From assembly GCA_015258095.1 (NCBI GenBank), contig JABZIV010000022.1, positions 1 through 37,305 on the forward strand: 37,305 bases of DNA, in the 5' to 3' direction. Position numbers and translations under genes: made by a program. This DNA comes from Lachnospiraceae bacterium (GTDB lineage Bacteria; Bacillota; Clostridia; Lachnospirales; Lachnospiraceae). The notes beneath the pieces are model-generated. The model was not told the DNA's origin, did no database searches, and was given only the letters and a program-made list of their open reading frames with translations. Shown here one piece after another: positions 1 to 7,669 of this stretch (position 1 is the stretch's first letter; each line of letters starts with the position of its first letter).

Positions 1-1205
1 TACAACTCCCGTACAAAGCTCGTGGCAAGGCCGATTTGATTTCCGTAAGAGGAATAGCCCTGCATGGCTTTCTTCGAAATCTCCGCCTGAGGAAGCTTAT
101 TGGGAAGCGTCTTCTCCCGCCCTTCCAGGACATTTCCCGCTCCGCTGATCCGCATCGCCTGATAAACGAAGCTCCGTCCGGATAAGGGGTCTCGAATGGC
201 GCCACCGATACAGGTACTGGCTCCCCCAAAGGGCTCAATTTCCGTCGGATGATTGTGGGTTTCATTTTTAAACTGAATGAGCCACTGCTCTTCCTTTCCA
301 TCGCGCGTGACGCTCGTAAAGAAGGAACAGGCATTGTTCTCGGAACTGACTTCCACGGTCTGATCCTTTAGAATGATTCGATGATACTTACCTACAATGG
401 TCGCCATATCCATAAGGGTAACGGGCTTCTCCGTCCCCAGTTCTTTTCGAAGACTTAGATATTCCTGCAGGGCCTCTTCCATTTCCTTCTGAAAATGCTT
501 AGACTCCACGGAAATCTTATCCAGCACCGTTTCAAAGGTCGTGTGCCGACAATGGTCGCTCCAGTAGCAATCCAGAACGTAAAGCTCCGTTTCGCTTGGG
601 TCTCTTTCTTCTCCTCTGTAAAATTCCTGAATAAAGAGGAGGTCTTCCATCAGAAGGGAAAGATTCATCTCTGTCTTTAAAGCAGCAAGCGCTTCTGTGC
701 TGAGCCTCCGGAAACCGCTCATATCCCGCATTTCTTTTCTTTCTGCATCCGGTGAGAAAGAAAGAATGGACATGTCCTTCTCTTGGGACTCAATGGGATT
801 CACCAAATACCGGGAAATCTTCTCCAACTCCGAAGCACTGAGAGCACGGTCAAATACAAGCAAGGTTCCGGAGCGCACAAATGCCTTACTTTCCGTATCC
901 AGGAGCCGAATACACTGCATCGCACTGTCTGCCCGCTGGTCAAACTGTGCCGGCAAGGTTTCATAGGCAAAATAAAAGCCTTCCTGAAGGGGCAGCTCTT
1001 CGAAAACTTCGTTCACCATCACCTCGGAAAACACGGACTGCTCCGCCCGTTTCAATACTTCTTCTTCAATAGAATACACATCATAGATCTGATAAATGGC
1101 CGCGCTTTTCACAGGGATAGAAAGGCTGCGGAACAATTCCTCTTCCAGTTTTTCCTCTTCCTGCCGGTACTGCTCTCTCTTTCGTACAAAAATACGTTTA
1201 TCCAT
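1..1205 (-). CDS. purL: Phosphoribosylformylglycinamidine synthase, N-terminal part (cut by window edge)
   Basis: FGAM synthase uses glutamine and ATP to turn FGAR into FGAM, step four of purine synthesis. Only about the first 401 residues are in the window; the gene runs off the low-coordinate edge. Translation starts at the ATG ending at 1205 (MDKRIFVRKREQ). The N-terminal region is followed by the family stretch YWSDHCRHTTF and by the substrate-loop motif KNETHNHPTEIEPFGG, then GAIRDPLSGR. The long leader before the WSDHCRH motif suggests the large single-chain form that carries its own glutaminase domain, but that domain would lie outside the window. It is the last visible gene of the purC-E-F-M-L operon, 71 bp after purM. 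Family identification is firm; the subtype is inferred. Confidence 0.95.
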   Translation of the reverse strand, partial: MDKRIFVRKREQYRQEEEKLEEELFRSLSIPVKSAAIYQIYDVYSIEEEVLKRAEQSVFSEVMVNEVFEELPLQEGFYFAYETLPAQFDQRADSAMQCIRLLDTESKAFVRSGTLLVFDRALSASELEKISRYLVNPIESQEKDMSILSFSPDAERKEMRDMSGFRRLSTEALAALKTEMNLSLLMEDLLFIQEFYRGEERDPSETELYVLDCYWSDHCRHTTFETVLDKISVESKHFQKEMEEALQEYLSLRKELGTEKPVTLMDMATIVGKYHRIILKDQTVEVSSENNACSFFTSVTRDGKEEQWLIQFKNETHNHPTEIEPFGGASTCIGGAIRDPLSGRSFVYQAMRISGAGNVLEGREKTLPNKLPQAEISKKAMQGYSSYGNQIGLATSFVREL

Positions 1206-1242
1206 AGTCCACCTTTTCCCACATATTAAATACCGGAAGTCC

Positions 1243-1294
1243 TCCGGCGTCTATTCAATTGTCACTTCTTCGGCGTCTACTGAATGGTCACTTC
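1243..1294. repeat. 26-bp tandem duplication spanning the purM stop codon
   Basis: Two adjacent 26-bp copies (1269-1294 and 1243-1268) match at 22 of 26 positions. The purM-proximal copy holds the last codons (E-V-T-I-Q) and the TAG stop. The second copy still reads E-V-T-I-E-TAG but is untranslated, as it follows the stop. It fills most of the purM-purL gap. Confidence 0.85.
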
Positions 1295-2293
1295 TCCCTT
1301 TCCTCTCACCACTTCTCCGATTCGCCGTGCATCCGGAAGCATGGATAAAACTTTCTTCTCATCCTCTTTCCTGACAAAGAGGGTAAAGCCTACTCCCATA
1401 TTGAAGGTGCCGAACATTTCCTCCCGACTTAATTCTCCCCACTCCTGTAATTTGCTGAAAATAGGAAGGCGAGGTAAAGCGCTTTCGTCGATAAGCGCAG
1501 AAAATCCCTCCGGTAAAACCCGGGGGAGATTCTCCGGGAGTCCTCCTCCGGTAATGTGCGCCATGGCGTGCACATCTACTGCACTAAGCACCGGAAGCAC
1601 TTCCCGAACATAGATGCGAGTGGGCGTGAGTAAAACATCTGCCAAAGACTTGCCGGAAAGCTGCTCCTTTTCCAAGTCAAAATGCATCTTGTCAAAAATA
1701 ATTTTTCGAACCAAAGAAAAGCCGTTGCTGTGGATTCCGGAAGAGGGCAGTGCCAGGATGCTATCCCCTTCCTTCACTTTCTGCTTGCCGTCAATAATCT
1801 TCTCCCGCTCTACAATTCCCACAGCAAATCCGGCAAGGTCATAGTCCTCCTCCCGGTACACCCCGGGCATTTCCGCCGTTTCCCCTCCGATTAAAGCTGC
1901 ACTGGCTCTTTTACAACCTTCCGCAACCCCTTCCACAATCCCTGCCATCTTCTCTGCATGGAGTTTTCCGCAGGCAATATAATCTAAGAAAAATAAGGGT
2001 TTTGCTCCCTGACAAAGGATGTCGTTCACGCACATTGCCACACAGTCAATCCCGATGGTCTTGTGTCTATCGAGCTTCTGCGCGAGTACCACTTTCGTTC
2101 CGACACCGTCTGTACCGGATACCAGGACAGGATGGGAAAGCTTCTCCTCTTCCAAGGAAAACAGACCTGAAAAGCCCCCCAAATCCGATAAAACACCGGG
2201 AGTATAGGTCTCTTTGATGAACTTTTTAATCAGTCCCACCTCTTTATAACCCTGCTCTTTGTCGACTCCCGCCTCCTTATAGCTTAGTGCCAT
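1277..2293 (-). CDS. purM: Phosphoribosylaminoimidazole synthetase (AIR synthetase)
   Basis: PurM cyclises FGAM to AIR with ATP, step five of purine synthesis. The 338-residue product has family length. Visible family landmarks are LVSGTDGVGTK near residue 58, a cytosolic ATP-grasp-independent PurM/SelD type core with DIAxG-like stretch (FLDYIACGKL), GGETAEMPGVY near 136 and the ITGGGLPENLPRVLP segment near 248. The ATG ending at 2293 is preceded by AGGAGG with good spacing. The start overlaps the purF stop by 10 bp, which implies translational coupling. The 3' end is tandemly duplicated (see the repeat at 1243-1294). Confidence 0.97.
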   Translation of the reverse strand: MALSYKEAGVDKEQGYKEVGLIKKFIKETYTPGVLSDLGGFSGLFSLEEEKLSHPVLVSGTDGVGTKVVLAQKLDRHKTIGIDCVAMCVNDILCQGAKPLFFLDYIACGKLHAEKMAGIVEGVAEGCKRASAALIGGETAEMPGVYREEDYDLAGFAVGIVEREKIIDGKQKVKEGDSILALPSSGIHSNGFSLVRKIIFDKMHFDLEKEQLSGKSLADVLLTPTRIYVREVLPVLSAVDVHAMAHITGGGLPENLPRVLPEGFSALIDESALPRLPIFSKLQEWGELSREEMFGTFNMGVGFTLFVRKEDEKKVLSMLPDARRIGEVVRGKGEVTIQ

Positions 2294-3573
2294 ACCGCCT
2301 CCTCTTGGAAAATATCCACTCCTGTAAAATATTTTTCATAATAGCCCTTATTGCCGCAGCAATCTTCCAACCCCTCCAGACTCAGATAATAGAGACTGTC
2401 ACAGCCGATATAGTCCCGAACCTCTTCTACCGTTTTGTTGTAGCCAATCAGCTGCTCGTTTTTCGGAATATCAATGGCATAGATATCGTTGGAAACCACC
2501 TTGGGACTGGCTATCCGAATATGGACTTCTTTCGCCCCGGCATCCTTTAAGATCTTGATGATTCTCTTCATGGTCGTCCCGCGGACAATGGAATCATCCA
2601 CCAGAATGACCCGCTTATCCTGCAAGTTTTCTTTAATCGCATTTAACTTGATTTTGACACTGCTGACCCTTTCTTCCTGCGTCGGCTTGATAAAAGTTCT
2701 TTGAATGTAACGATTCTTTAAAATGCCGTCCACAAAGGGAATCCCCGATGCCTTCGCATAGCCCTTCGCGGCAATCAAACCGGAATCCGGAGAGCCGATA
2801 ACGATATCCGCCTCTGTCGGACACTCCTGATAGAGCCGCTCTCCCGTCTTATAGCGCGCCTGATAAACGCTCACTCCGTCAAGTACGGAGTCGGGACGGG
2901 CGATATAAATCATCTCAAAGAGGCAGAGATGATGGGGCTTTTGCGAAAAACGATGAACGGAATAGTCTCCCTTCTCTACGAGAATCACCTCTCCCGGCTC
3001 CACATCCTCTAAAAACTCCGCATTCATCGCATCCAAGGCACAGCTCTCGGAAACGGCAATGAAGGTATCCTTCCACTTCCCGAGACAGAGGGGCTTCACA
3101 CCATAAGGATCTCTGGCAAGGAGCATTTTCCCCTCATCAATGTAAATCAGATTATAGGTTCCCTTTAAGCTTTCCATATAGTCCTGAAAACTTTCCAGAG
3201 GACCGTTGATTTTATTCACAAGCTCACAGAAATTAAAATTCCGGTTTAAGATTGTGCCGTCCAGAGCAATCATGGAATTGCCATGGTCTGTCTGATACAC
3301 AAAGGGCATCATCGGCTCATATTTGGTATTGTGGGAAAAGAGATACTTCACAAAACCGATGCCGGAAGAACCGTTGATATCTTCGATAATCTGTTGATTC
3401 AATACCTCCGAAACCAAACCCTTTCGCTTTAATTCGCAGACTCTCTGTCCCTCCATGGTGGTAATACCGAAGCCTTCCTGTCCCCTGTGTTGTAAGGCAT
3501 AGAGCCCCACCTCCAGGAGATCGGTAATATCGTTTTTTTTATCGAAAGAAAAAATGCCGCATAGTCCGCTCAC
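2284..3573 (-). CDS. purF: Amidophosphoribosyltransferase, divergent form
   Basis: PurF makes phosphoribosylamine from PRPP and glutamine, the first committed purine step. The start is GTG at 3573 with AGGAGG six bases upstream, giving MSGLCGIF, so the catalytic Cys is residue 5. The PRPP loop VILVDDSIVRGTT (322-334) and the HRGQEG motif (29-34) are intact. Compared from memory with B. subtilis PurF, the glutaminase domain departs: the GHVRYATAG motif is GFVKYLFSH (Arg to Lys76), HNGNL is LDGTI (Asn to Asp105), and the segment with the SDTE aspartate is missing. Of the four Fe-S cysteines only one is kept (Cys217); the others align with Asn362 and two Tyr near 412-415. At 429 residues it is shorter than the usual 470 or so. 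It sits between purE and purM, so a purine role is expected, but glutamine use may be altered. Confidence 0.9.
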   Translation of the reverse strand: MSGLCGIFSFDKKNDITDLLEVGLYALQHRGQEGFGITTMEGQRVCELKRKGLVSEVLNQQIIEDINGSSGIGFVKYLFSHNTKYEPMMPFVYQTDHGNSMIALDGTILNRNFNFCELVNKINGPLESFQDYMESLKGTYNLIYIDEGKMLLARDPYGVKPLCLGKWKDTFIAVSESCALDAMNAEFLEDVEPGEVILVEKGDYSVHRFSQKPHHLCLFEMIYIARPDSVLDGVSVYQARYKTGERLYQECPTEADIVIGSPDSGLIAAKGYAKASGIPFVDGILKNRYIQRTFIKPTQEERVSSVKIKLNAIKENLQDKRVILVDDSIVRGTTMKRIIKILKDAGAKEVHIRIASPKVVSNDIYAIDIPKNEQLIGYNKTVEEVRDYIGCDSLYYLSLEGLEDCCGNKGYYEKYFTGVDIFQEEAVWH

Positions 3574-3583
3574 ACCGCACCTC

Positions 3584-4063
3584 CTAGAGAGAAACCCGTT
3601 CGTTCATCTCCTGAACGGATCGTTTCATTTCTTCCTTGTACTGTCTGAGTTTCTCTCTTAAATCCGGATTGGACAGAGCCAGCATCTCTATAGCAAGAAT
3701 AGCCGCATTCTCCGCACCGTTGATGGCAACGGTGGCAACCGGAACCCCTTTCGGCATCTGCACCGTACTAAGCAAAGCATCCATACCATCCAGGCAAGAA
3801 GACTGAATCGGTACGCCGATCACGGGTTTGATGGTCAGTCCCGCAAGCACGCCGGCAAGGTGTGCCGCCTTTCCGGCAAAGGCAATAATCAGATCGATTT
3901 TCTGCTGCTCCATACTTTCCACGTAATCCAGTACAAGCCCCAAGGAACGATGAGCCGAAATCACACGGCACTCGTAGTCCACGGAAAAATCCTTCAAAAC
4001 AGCGGCAGACTTTTTTACGATTTCTTCATCGGATATACTTCCCATAATCAAAGCTACTTTCAT
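3584..4063 (-). CDS. purE: 5-(carboxyamino)imidazole ribonucleotide mutase
   Basis: Class I PurE converts N5-CAIR to CAIR. The start is the ATG ending at 4063 (MKVALIMGSISDEE), six bases after a GGAG site; an in-frame ATG 47 codons upstream lies inside a hairpin element and has poor spacing, so I reject it. The 159-residue length fits the family. Visible motifs are GSISD near residue 8, the SAHR signature near 38, the AGKAAHLAGVLAG loop near 66 and the MPKGVPVATVAI segment. The AGAGGAAHLPG loop of most class I enzymes is slightly altered (FAGKAAHLAG). No purK is visible in the window. Ten bases separate its stop from purF. Confidence 0.95.
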   Translation of the reverse strand: MKVALIMGSISDEEIVKKSAAVLKDFSVDYECRVISAHRSLGLVLDYVESMEQQKIDLIIAFAGKAAHLAGVLAGLTIKPVIGVPIQSSCLDGMDALLSTVQMPKGVPVATVAINGAENAAILAIEMLALSNPDLREKLRQYKEEMKRSVQEMNERVSL

Positions 4064-4110
4064 ATTTCTCCTTTCAAATGGCTGGCGGACACAATGACAC
4101 GACAAGAAAA

Positions 4111-4223
4111 GAACTGTAAAAAGAGAGCTCGGACAGGTCTCTGTACAGGCCTTCTCGGGAAGACTCCCGATATGAACCTGTACAGGGGAACTCTGTTCCT
4201 TCATTTCCTCTTTTATACAGTTC
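4111..4223 (-). repeat. Long nested inverted repeat between purC and purE
   Basis: This 113-bp element starts in the last purC codons and fills most of the purC-purE gap. The outer arms (4208-4223 and 4111-4125) match over 15 bases with a one-base bulge. Inside are arms CCTGTACAG (4177-4185) and CTGTACAGG (4141-4149), and an innermost TCGGGA/TCCCGA stem with loop AGAC (4155-4170). The transcript could form one long interrupted hairpin. It could act in mRNA processing or differential purC/purE expression, or be a mobile palindromic unit. No second copy was noticed in the window. Confidence 0.7.
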
Positions 4224-4902
4224 CTTTTTCCAAATACGAATATAACTTTAAGGGTTCTACATAACGGTCTCCGTCAAAAACACGCATATTTCCGCCGGAT
4301 AGTTCATCGATCAAAATAACTTCCCCGTTGTGCCTTCCGAATTCCAACTTGATATCATAGAGGGTCAAGCCCTTCTTCGCCAATTCCTCTTTGATGATTC
4401 CGGTAATCTCTTTGGTCTTTTCTTTCAGCTCTTTGTACTCTTCCTTCGTCAGAATCCCGAGTATAGCCAAAGCATCTTTCGAAATCGGCGGGTCATTTCT
4501 TTGGTCGTCCTTCAGAGTCACTTCTACGAAAGTCTCGGGAAGCACCGTTTTGTCCTTTATGTATGCCCCGTACCTGCGAACGAAAGAGCCGGTTGCAATA
4601 AAGCGGGCAATGACTTCCAGTCCTTTTCCAAAGACCTCACAGGGCAGTACGGTCATCGTATTTTCCGCTACGTTCGAATCCACATAATGGGTCTTTATCC
4701 CGTGCTTTCTTAAGAGCTCAAAGAAATACCTGCTGCATCGCAAATCTTCTTTTCCAACGCCCTCAATGGTCAGCGCAACGGCATTTGCCCCCGGATCAAA
4801 AACGCCGTTCTCTCCGGTGACATCGTCTTTAAACTTTAAAACCAGGTTGCCGTCTTCCAGTTTAAAAACATCCTTTGTTTTTCCGGTGTAAATCTTCTGC
4901 AT
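4213..4902 (-). CDS. purC: Phosphoribosylaminoimidazole-succinocarboxamide synthase (SAICAR synthetase)
   Basis: PurC joins CAIR and aspartate with ATP to make SAICAR. The ATG ending at 4902 (MQKIYTGKTKDVF) is preceded by AAGGAGG six bases away; an upstream in-frame ATG has no such site. The 229-residue length is typical. Motifs visible are YTGKTKDVF near the N-terminus (nucleotide loop), RFIATGSFVRRYG near 100, DDQRNDPPIS near 131 and KLEFGRHNGEVILIDEL near 186 with the conserved metal-binding region. It is the first gene of the operon and follows the PRPP-type riboswitch. Confidence 0.97.
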   Translation of the reverse strand: MQKIYTGKTKDVFKLEDGNLVLKFKDDVTGENGVFDPGANAVALTIEGVGKEDLRCSRYFFELLRKHGIKTHYVDSNVAENTMTVLPCEVFGKGLEVIARFIATGSFVRRYGAYIKDKTVLPETFVEVTLKDDQRNDPPISKDALAILGILTKEEYKELKEKTKEITGIIKEELAKKGLTLYDIKLEFGRHNGEVILIDELSGGNMRVFDGDRYVEPLKLYSYLEKGTV

Positions 4903-4936
4903 AATTTCCTCCTTAAACTCACTGAAATGGTTCTCC

Positions 4937-5072
4937 AAGAAATAAATGAAGCCTCGGAAGTAGGCTTCAAGTGAAACCTACCTCCGGGGCTTTTATCCCT
5001 AAGGTGTCATACCGCTTCGCAGTATGTGTATCGCTCGGACCAGCTTGACCGGAACCCTAGATACACTTTCTC
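4937..5072 (-). ncRNA. ykkC-family riboswitch, PRPP type, with terminator expression platform
   Basis: The purC leader carries hallmarks of the ykkC family in order: TCTAGGGTTCCG (about 5062-5051), TGGTCCGAGCG (5042-5032), a short hairpin ATACTGC-GAA-GCGGTAT, ACACCTTAGGGATAAAAGCC (5007-4988) and GGAGGTAGGTTTCAC (4985-4971). Helices GTGTATC/GATACAC (5066-5060 with 5032-5026) and GAGAAA/TTTCAC (5072-5067 with 4976-4971, one mismatch) enclose it. The 3' segments resemble the PRPP-sensing subtype as I recall it, and purine genes are its known targets. The aptamer 3' half (4992-4977) can instead pair with 4964-4949 over 16 positions (one mismatch, one G-U), followed by a T-rich run (4948-4937). 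Aptamer and terminator are thus exclusive, which predicts that ligand turns the operon on. A smaller 7-bp hairpin (4968-4948) is also possible. Confidence 0.88.
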
Positions 5073-5112
5073 TCGTGATTTATTCGTGGGAATTAGTTCG
5101 AATTACGCCATC

Positions 5113-5141
5113 ATCAAACACTATCTCCGTCTTTCTGTCAA
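5113..5141 (-). promoter_or_regulatory. Promoter of the purine operon
   Basis: TTGACA (5141-5136), 17-base spacer, TTTGAT (5118-5113). The start would fall near 5106, about 35 bases before the riboswitch aptamer. The -10 box is imperfect. Confidence 0.65.
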
Positions 5142-5232
5142 GTGCTTTTGAAAATATTTTTAAAAATATCTTTTTTGTTCTGTTTTATAATTTTTTAAAA
5201 ACCGAAAAAGAGAGGCGTTCAAGGAAAAGCTA

Positions 5233-5241
5233 TGGTATATT
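5233..5241 (+). promoter_or_regulatory. Extended -10 element for the DUF4317 gene
   Basis: TGGTATATT (5233-5241) is an extended -10 box 45 bases before the ATG. No good -35 is seen at 16-18 bases; a second candidate, TATAAT at 5186-5191, lies in an AT-rich run. Confidence 0.35.
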
Positions 5242-5285
5242 GTAGGGCAAAATCATCGTTATCGAGGAGAAAGGAAAAGCGCAGA

Positions 5286-6425
5286 ATGGATAAAAAAGGA
5301 ATCAACGAGATTAAAAAATGCTTTAAGAAAGACGACTGTCGGATTGACCGGCTCCGAACCTGCTTTATCAGTGAAGAGGGGGAGATTCTTTCCCGCTTCT
5401 CCGATTCTTTCTTTTCCCTGGATGAGGAGGAAACTTTCAAATATTGTGAACTTTTCAAGCGCGCTCTTTCCGGCAAATTCGGAAGAGAACTCTACACCCT
5501 AGAATTTCCTCTTGCCGAAGAAGAGACCGGCGGAAAACAGGAAAGTCTCTACCGTTTAAATGAATCCGCCTTAAAAGAAGATCCCCTGGTGGAAAACTTC
5601 TTCCGGGAAATCCGGGAAAATTATCCTGTCCCCGGGAAAAAACTCCTGATTCTTGCACACGGCGTCTACGATGTACCCAAGAAAACCACGGATAACTTAA
5701 CGCTGGAAGATGCCTCGGACACGGTGTATCAATTCACCCTTTTCCTCCTCTGCCCGGTTACACTCTTGAAGGAAGGACTCTGTTTTGATAAGGAGAAAGA
5801 CAGCTTTATCGCCCGTTCCGAAGACTTTGTCGTGCAGAAACCGGAGCTATCCTTCCTCTACCCCGCTTTCCATGAACGGGCGTCCGATATCCATTCTCTT
5901 TTGTACCGAACAAAAAAGAGAGAGAGCGAACTGGACAAACTCAGTGAAACGCTCTTCGGCATCTCTCTTCCCTTCGGAGAGAAAGAACAGAAGCAGCAAT
6001 TTTCCGCTCTGGTGCAGGATGTTTTAAAGAAGGACTGTACTTTTGAAAATATCAGGGCATTGCAGGAAAATTTGCAGGAATTGAAAGAACAGGGAAAGGA
6101 AGAAGAAAAAGAGCAAATCCTTTCCAAGTCTACCGTAAAAAAACTTTTAGAGGATGCCGGCGCAGGAGAAGAAGGACTCGCAAACTTTTCCGCCCTGTAT
6201 GACGAAGCTTTGGGTGAGAATGATTCCGCATTTTACACGGAAAATCTTGTAGAAAATACCTTGCAAGTACAATCCGACAATCTGCAACTCAAGATTAAAA
6301 ATGAAGTTTCCGCCATACTGGAAAGCCGCATCATCGACGGAAAAGAGTACCTTCTTCTTCCCGTCTCCGATAATCTGGAAGTGAACGGCATTCCCGTTCG
6401 AAGGAAACTCGCGGACAACGAGTAG
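5286..6425 (+). CDS. DUF4317 family protein
   Basis: The 379-residue product (MDKKGINEIKKCFKKDDCRI...) matches the DUF4317 family as I know it from Clostridia. The shared pattern is an N-terminal INEIKKCF stretch, ETFKYCELFKRALSGKFGREL near residue 50, LILAHGVYDVPKKT near 125, FLLCPVTLLK near 155, a SFLYPAFHERASDIHSLLY block near 195, and a C-terminal RIIDGKEYLLLPV followed by EVNGI. No signal peptide or membrane helix is visible, so it should be cytosolic. Its function is unknown. The ATG at 5286 is chosen because an AGGAGAAAGGA stretch precedes it; an in-frame ATG at 5232 has no site. It is divergent from the purine operon and followed by rsuA-like gene, with which it probably shares a transcript. 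Confidence 0.88.
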   Translation: MDKKGINEIKKCFKKDDCRIDRLRTCFISEEGEILSRFSDSFFSLDEEETFKYCELFKRALSGKFGRELYTLEFPLAEEETGGKQESLYRLNESALKEDPLVENFFREIRENYPVPGKKLLILAHGVYDVPKKTTDNLTLEDASDTVYQFTLFLLCPVTLLKEGLCFDKEKDSFIARSEDFVVQKPELSFLYPAFHERASDIHSLLYRTKKRESELDKLSETLFGISLPFGEKEQKQQFSALVQDVLKKDCTFENIRALQENLQELKEQGKEEEKEQILSKSTVKKLLEDAGAGEEGLANFSALYDEALGENDSAFYTENLVENTLQVQSDNLQLKIKNEVSAILESRIIDGKEYLLLPVSDNLEVNGIPVRRKLADNE

Positions 6426-6518
6426 AAGCGCATCGTAAAACGAACAAAATGCATTAGAAAACGACAAAACTCATTGGAAAACGAACAAAATGCATTGGAA
6501 AACGAACAAAACTCATTA
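6414..6518. repeat. 20-22-bp tandem repeat after the DUF4317 stop codon
   Basis: Four clear units end at 6456, 6476, 6497 and 6518, each of the form GAAAACGAACAAAATGCATT with A/G and TG/CT alternation. A weaker unit upstream (about 6414-6434) contains the last codons D-N-E and the TAG stop. Units one and three, and two and four, are most alike. The array fills almost the whole gap to the next gene. Confidence 0.85.
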
Positions 6519-6540
6519 GAAAAAAGAAAGTAGAGAAAAA

Positions 6541-7281
6541 ATGCGTCTGGACAAATACCTGTCGGATATGGGGCTGGCAAGCCGTTCCGATATCAAGAAG
6601 GAGATACGAAAAGAGCTTGTGAAAGTAAACGGCAGCATCGTTCGCGATGCGCACTTTTCCGTAGAAGAAGGCGACCATATCCTCTACAAGGGAGAAAGCG
6701 TAGAATATGAGGCATTTTCCTATTACATGATGCATAAACCGGTCGGTGTGCTTTCCTCCACCGAAGACCGAAAACAGAAAACCGTACTGGACCTGATTAC
6801 GGAACCGCACCGGAAAGACCTCTTTCCGGTCGGAAGACTCGATAAGGACAGCGAGGGACTCCTTCTCCTTATGAATGACGGGCTCCTTGCGCATCAGTTG
6901 CTCTCTCCGAAGAAGCATGTTCCGAAAAAATATCTCGTAGAAATAGCCAAAAAGCTTACGGATACGGACATCGCTCCACTTCGGGAAGGAATCCAATACG
7001 ATAAAGACTTGTATTCCGCTCCGGCTTCTGTCCGGATTCTCCATGCCGAAGAGGAGAAAAGCGTCATAGAAATCACCATAACAGAGGGAAAGTTCCATCA
7101 AATCAAGAAAATGTTTCTCGCCCTCTCTCCGGAGTACATCGTCAAGCGCTTAAAGCGGATAGAGATGGGTCCCATCACACTGGACAGCACCCTTAAAGCA
7201 GGTACGTACCGGAAATTGAAAAAAGAAGAGATCCTCGCCCTGAAAAACCTTCATGCCGCGCTTCTCTCTTCTTCCCTTTAG
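6541..7281 (+). CDS. rRNA pseudouridine synthase, RsuA/RluB family
   Basis: This 246-residue protein isomerises a uridine in ribosomal RNA to pseudouridine. It opens with an S4 RNA-binding domain (MRLDKYLSDMGLASRSDIKK, about 1-55). The catalytic domain holds YYMMHKPVGVLSST near 61, the catalytic-Asp motif GRLDKDSEGLLLL near 97, and GKFHQIKKM near 181, as in RsuA and its Gram-positive relatives. The exact target (16S U516 or a 23S site) cannot be told from sequence. The ATG at 6541 has only a weak purine stretch upstream (TAGAGAAAAA). A 20-22-bp tandem repeat precedes it, and the remnant of an antiporter gene on the other strand abuts its stop. Confidence 0.9.
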   Translation: MRLDKYLSDMGLASRSDIKKEIRKELVKVNGSIVRDAHFSVEEGDHILYKGESVEYEAFSYYMMHKPVGVLSSTEDRKQKTVLDLITEPHRKDLFPVGRLDKDSEGLLLLMNDGLLAHQLLSPKKHVPKKYLVEIAKKLTDTDIAPLREGIQYDKDLYSAPASVRILHAEEEKSVIEITITEGKFHQIKKMFLALSPEYIVKRLKRIEMGPITLDSTLKAGTYRKLKKEEILALKNLHAALLSSSL

Positions 7282-7588
7282 CAACAAAAAGGGAGGTCAG
7301 AACAACCCCGAAGCTTGACAAAAGAATGGCTTCCTTTGCCACATAACGAGCTTCCTTCCAGGATGTTCCAAAGCCTCCCGAAAACATGATAAAGATTAAT
7401 CCGAAGCTGCAAAGCGCTTCAGAAAGAGCAAAATTTTCAAAGTGAATTTTAAAAATGCCGTCTACGCCGAACAGCATACCGAGAAGCAGAAATGCCAGCA
7501 AAACCGGCATTCCTATCTTTGTCGAAAGCTTATGCAGAAATACGCTGAGAATAATCACAATCCCTGCCAGCAAAAGAATCTGATTCAC
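7282..7588 (-). pseudogene. Truncated NhaP2-type cation/proton antiporter remnant
   Basis: From a GTG at 7588 (GGGAGAAAGA upstream) the frame reads MNQILLLAGIVIILSVFLHK, then LSTKIGMPVLLAFLLLGMLF and LIFIMFSGGFGTSWKEAR. This is the N-terminal hundred residues of CPA1 potassium/proton antiporters of the NhaP2/CvrA type, with about three membrane helices. Full proteins have 400 residues or more with some twelve helices. Similarity ends at about 7285, exactly where the pseudouridine synthase gene on the other strand stops; beyond it the frame runs on antisense to that gene. A deletion has removed the rest, so it is taken as non-functional. Confidence 0.75.
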
Positions 7589-7608
7589 TCTTTCTCCCTA
7601 CCCTCTTC

Positions 7609-7638
7609 ACTCTAATCCGTCTGGAATAGAATTAGAGT
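7609..7638 (-). other. Inverted repeat downstream of the ABC lipoprotein gene
   Basis: ACTCTAAT (7609-7616) and ATTAGAGT (7631-7638) form an 8-bp stem with a 14-base loop 32 bases after the lipoprotein gene stop. No T-run follows, so it is not a standard terminator; it may protect the mRNA end. Confidence 0.4.
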
Positions 7639-7669
7639 AGCATTTTCTGCGGGAAAAGGGAAGACTGCT

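Noticed and set aside
4064..4204. A 47-residue in-frame extension of PurE
   Set aside because: The extension would be encoded within the nested palindrome, has a poorly spaced ribosome site and no similarity to PurE; the ATG at 4063 has an ideal GGAG site.
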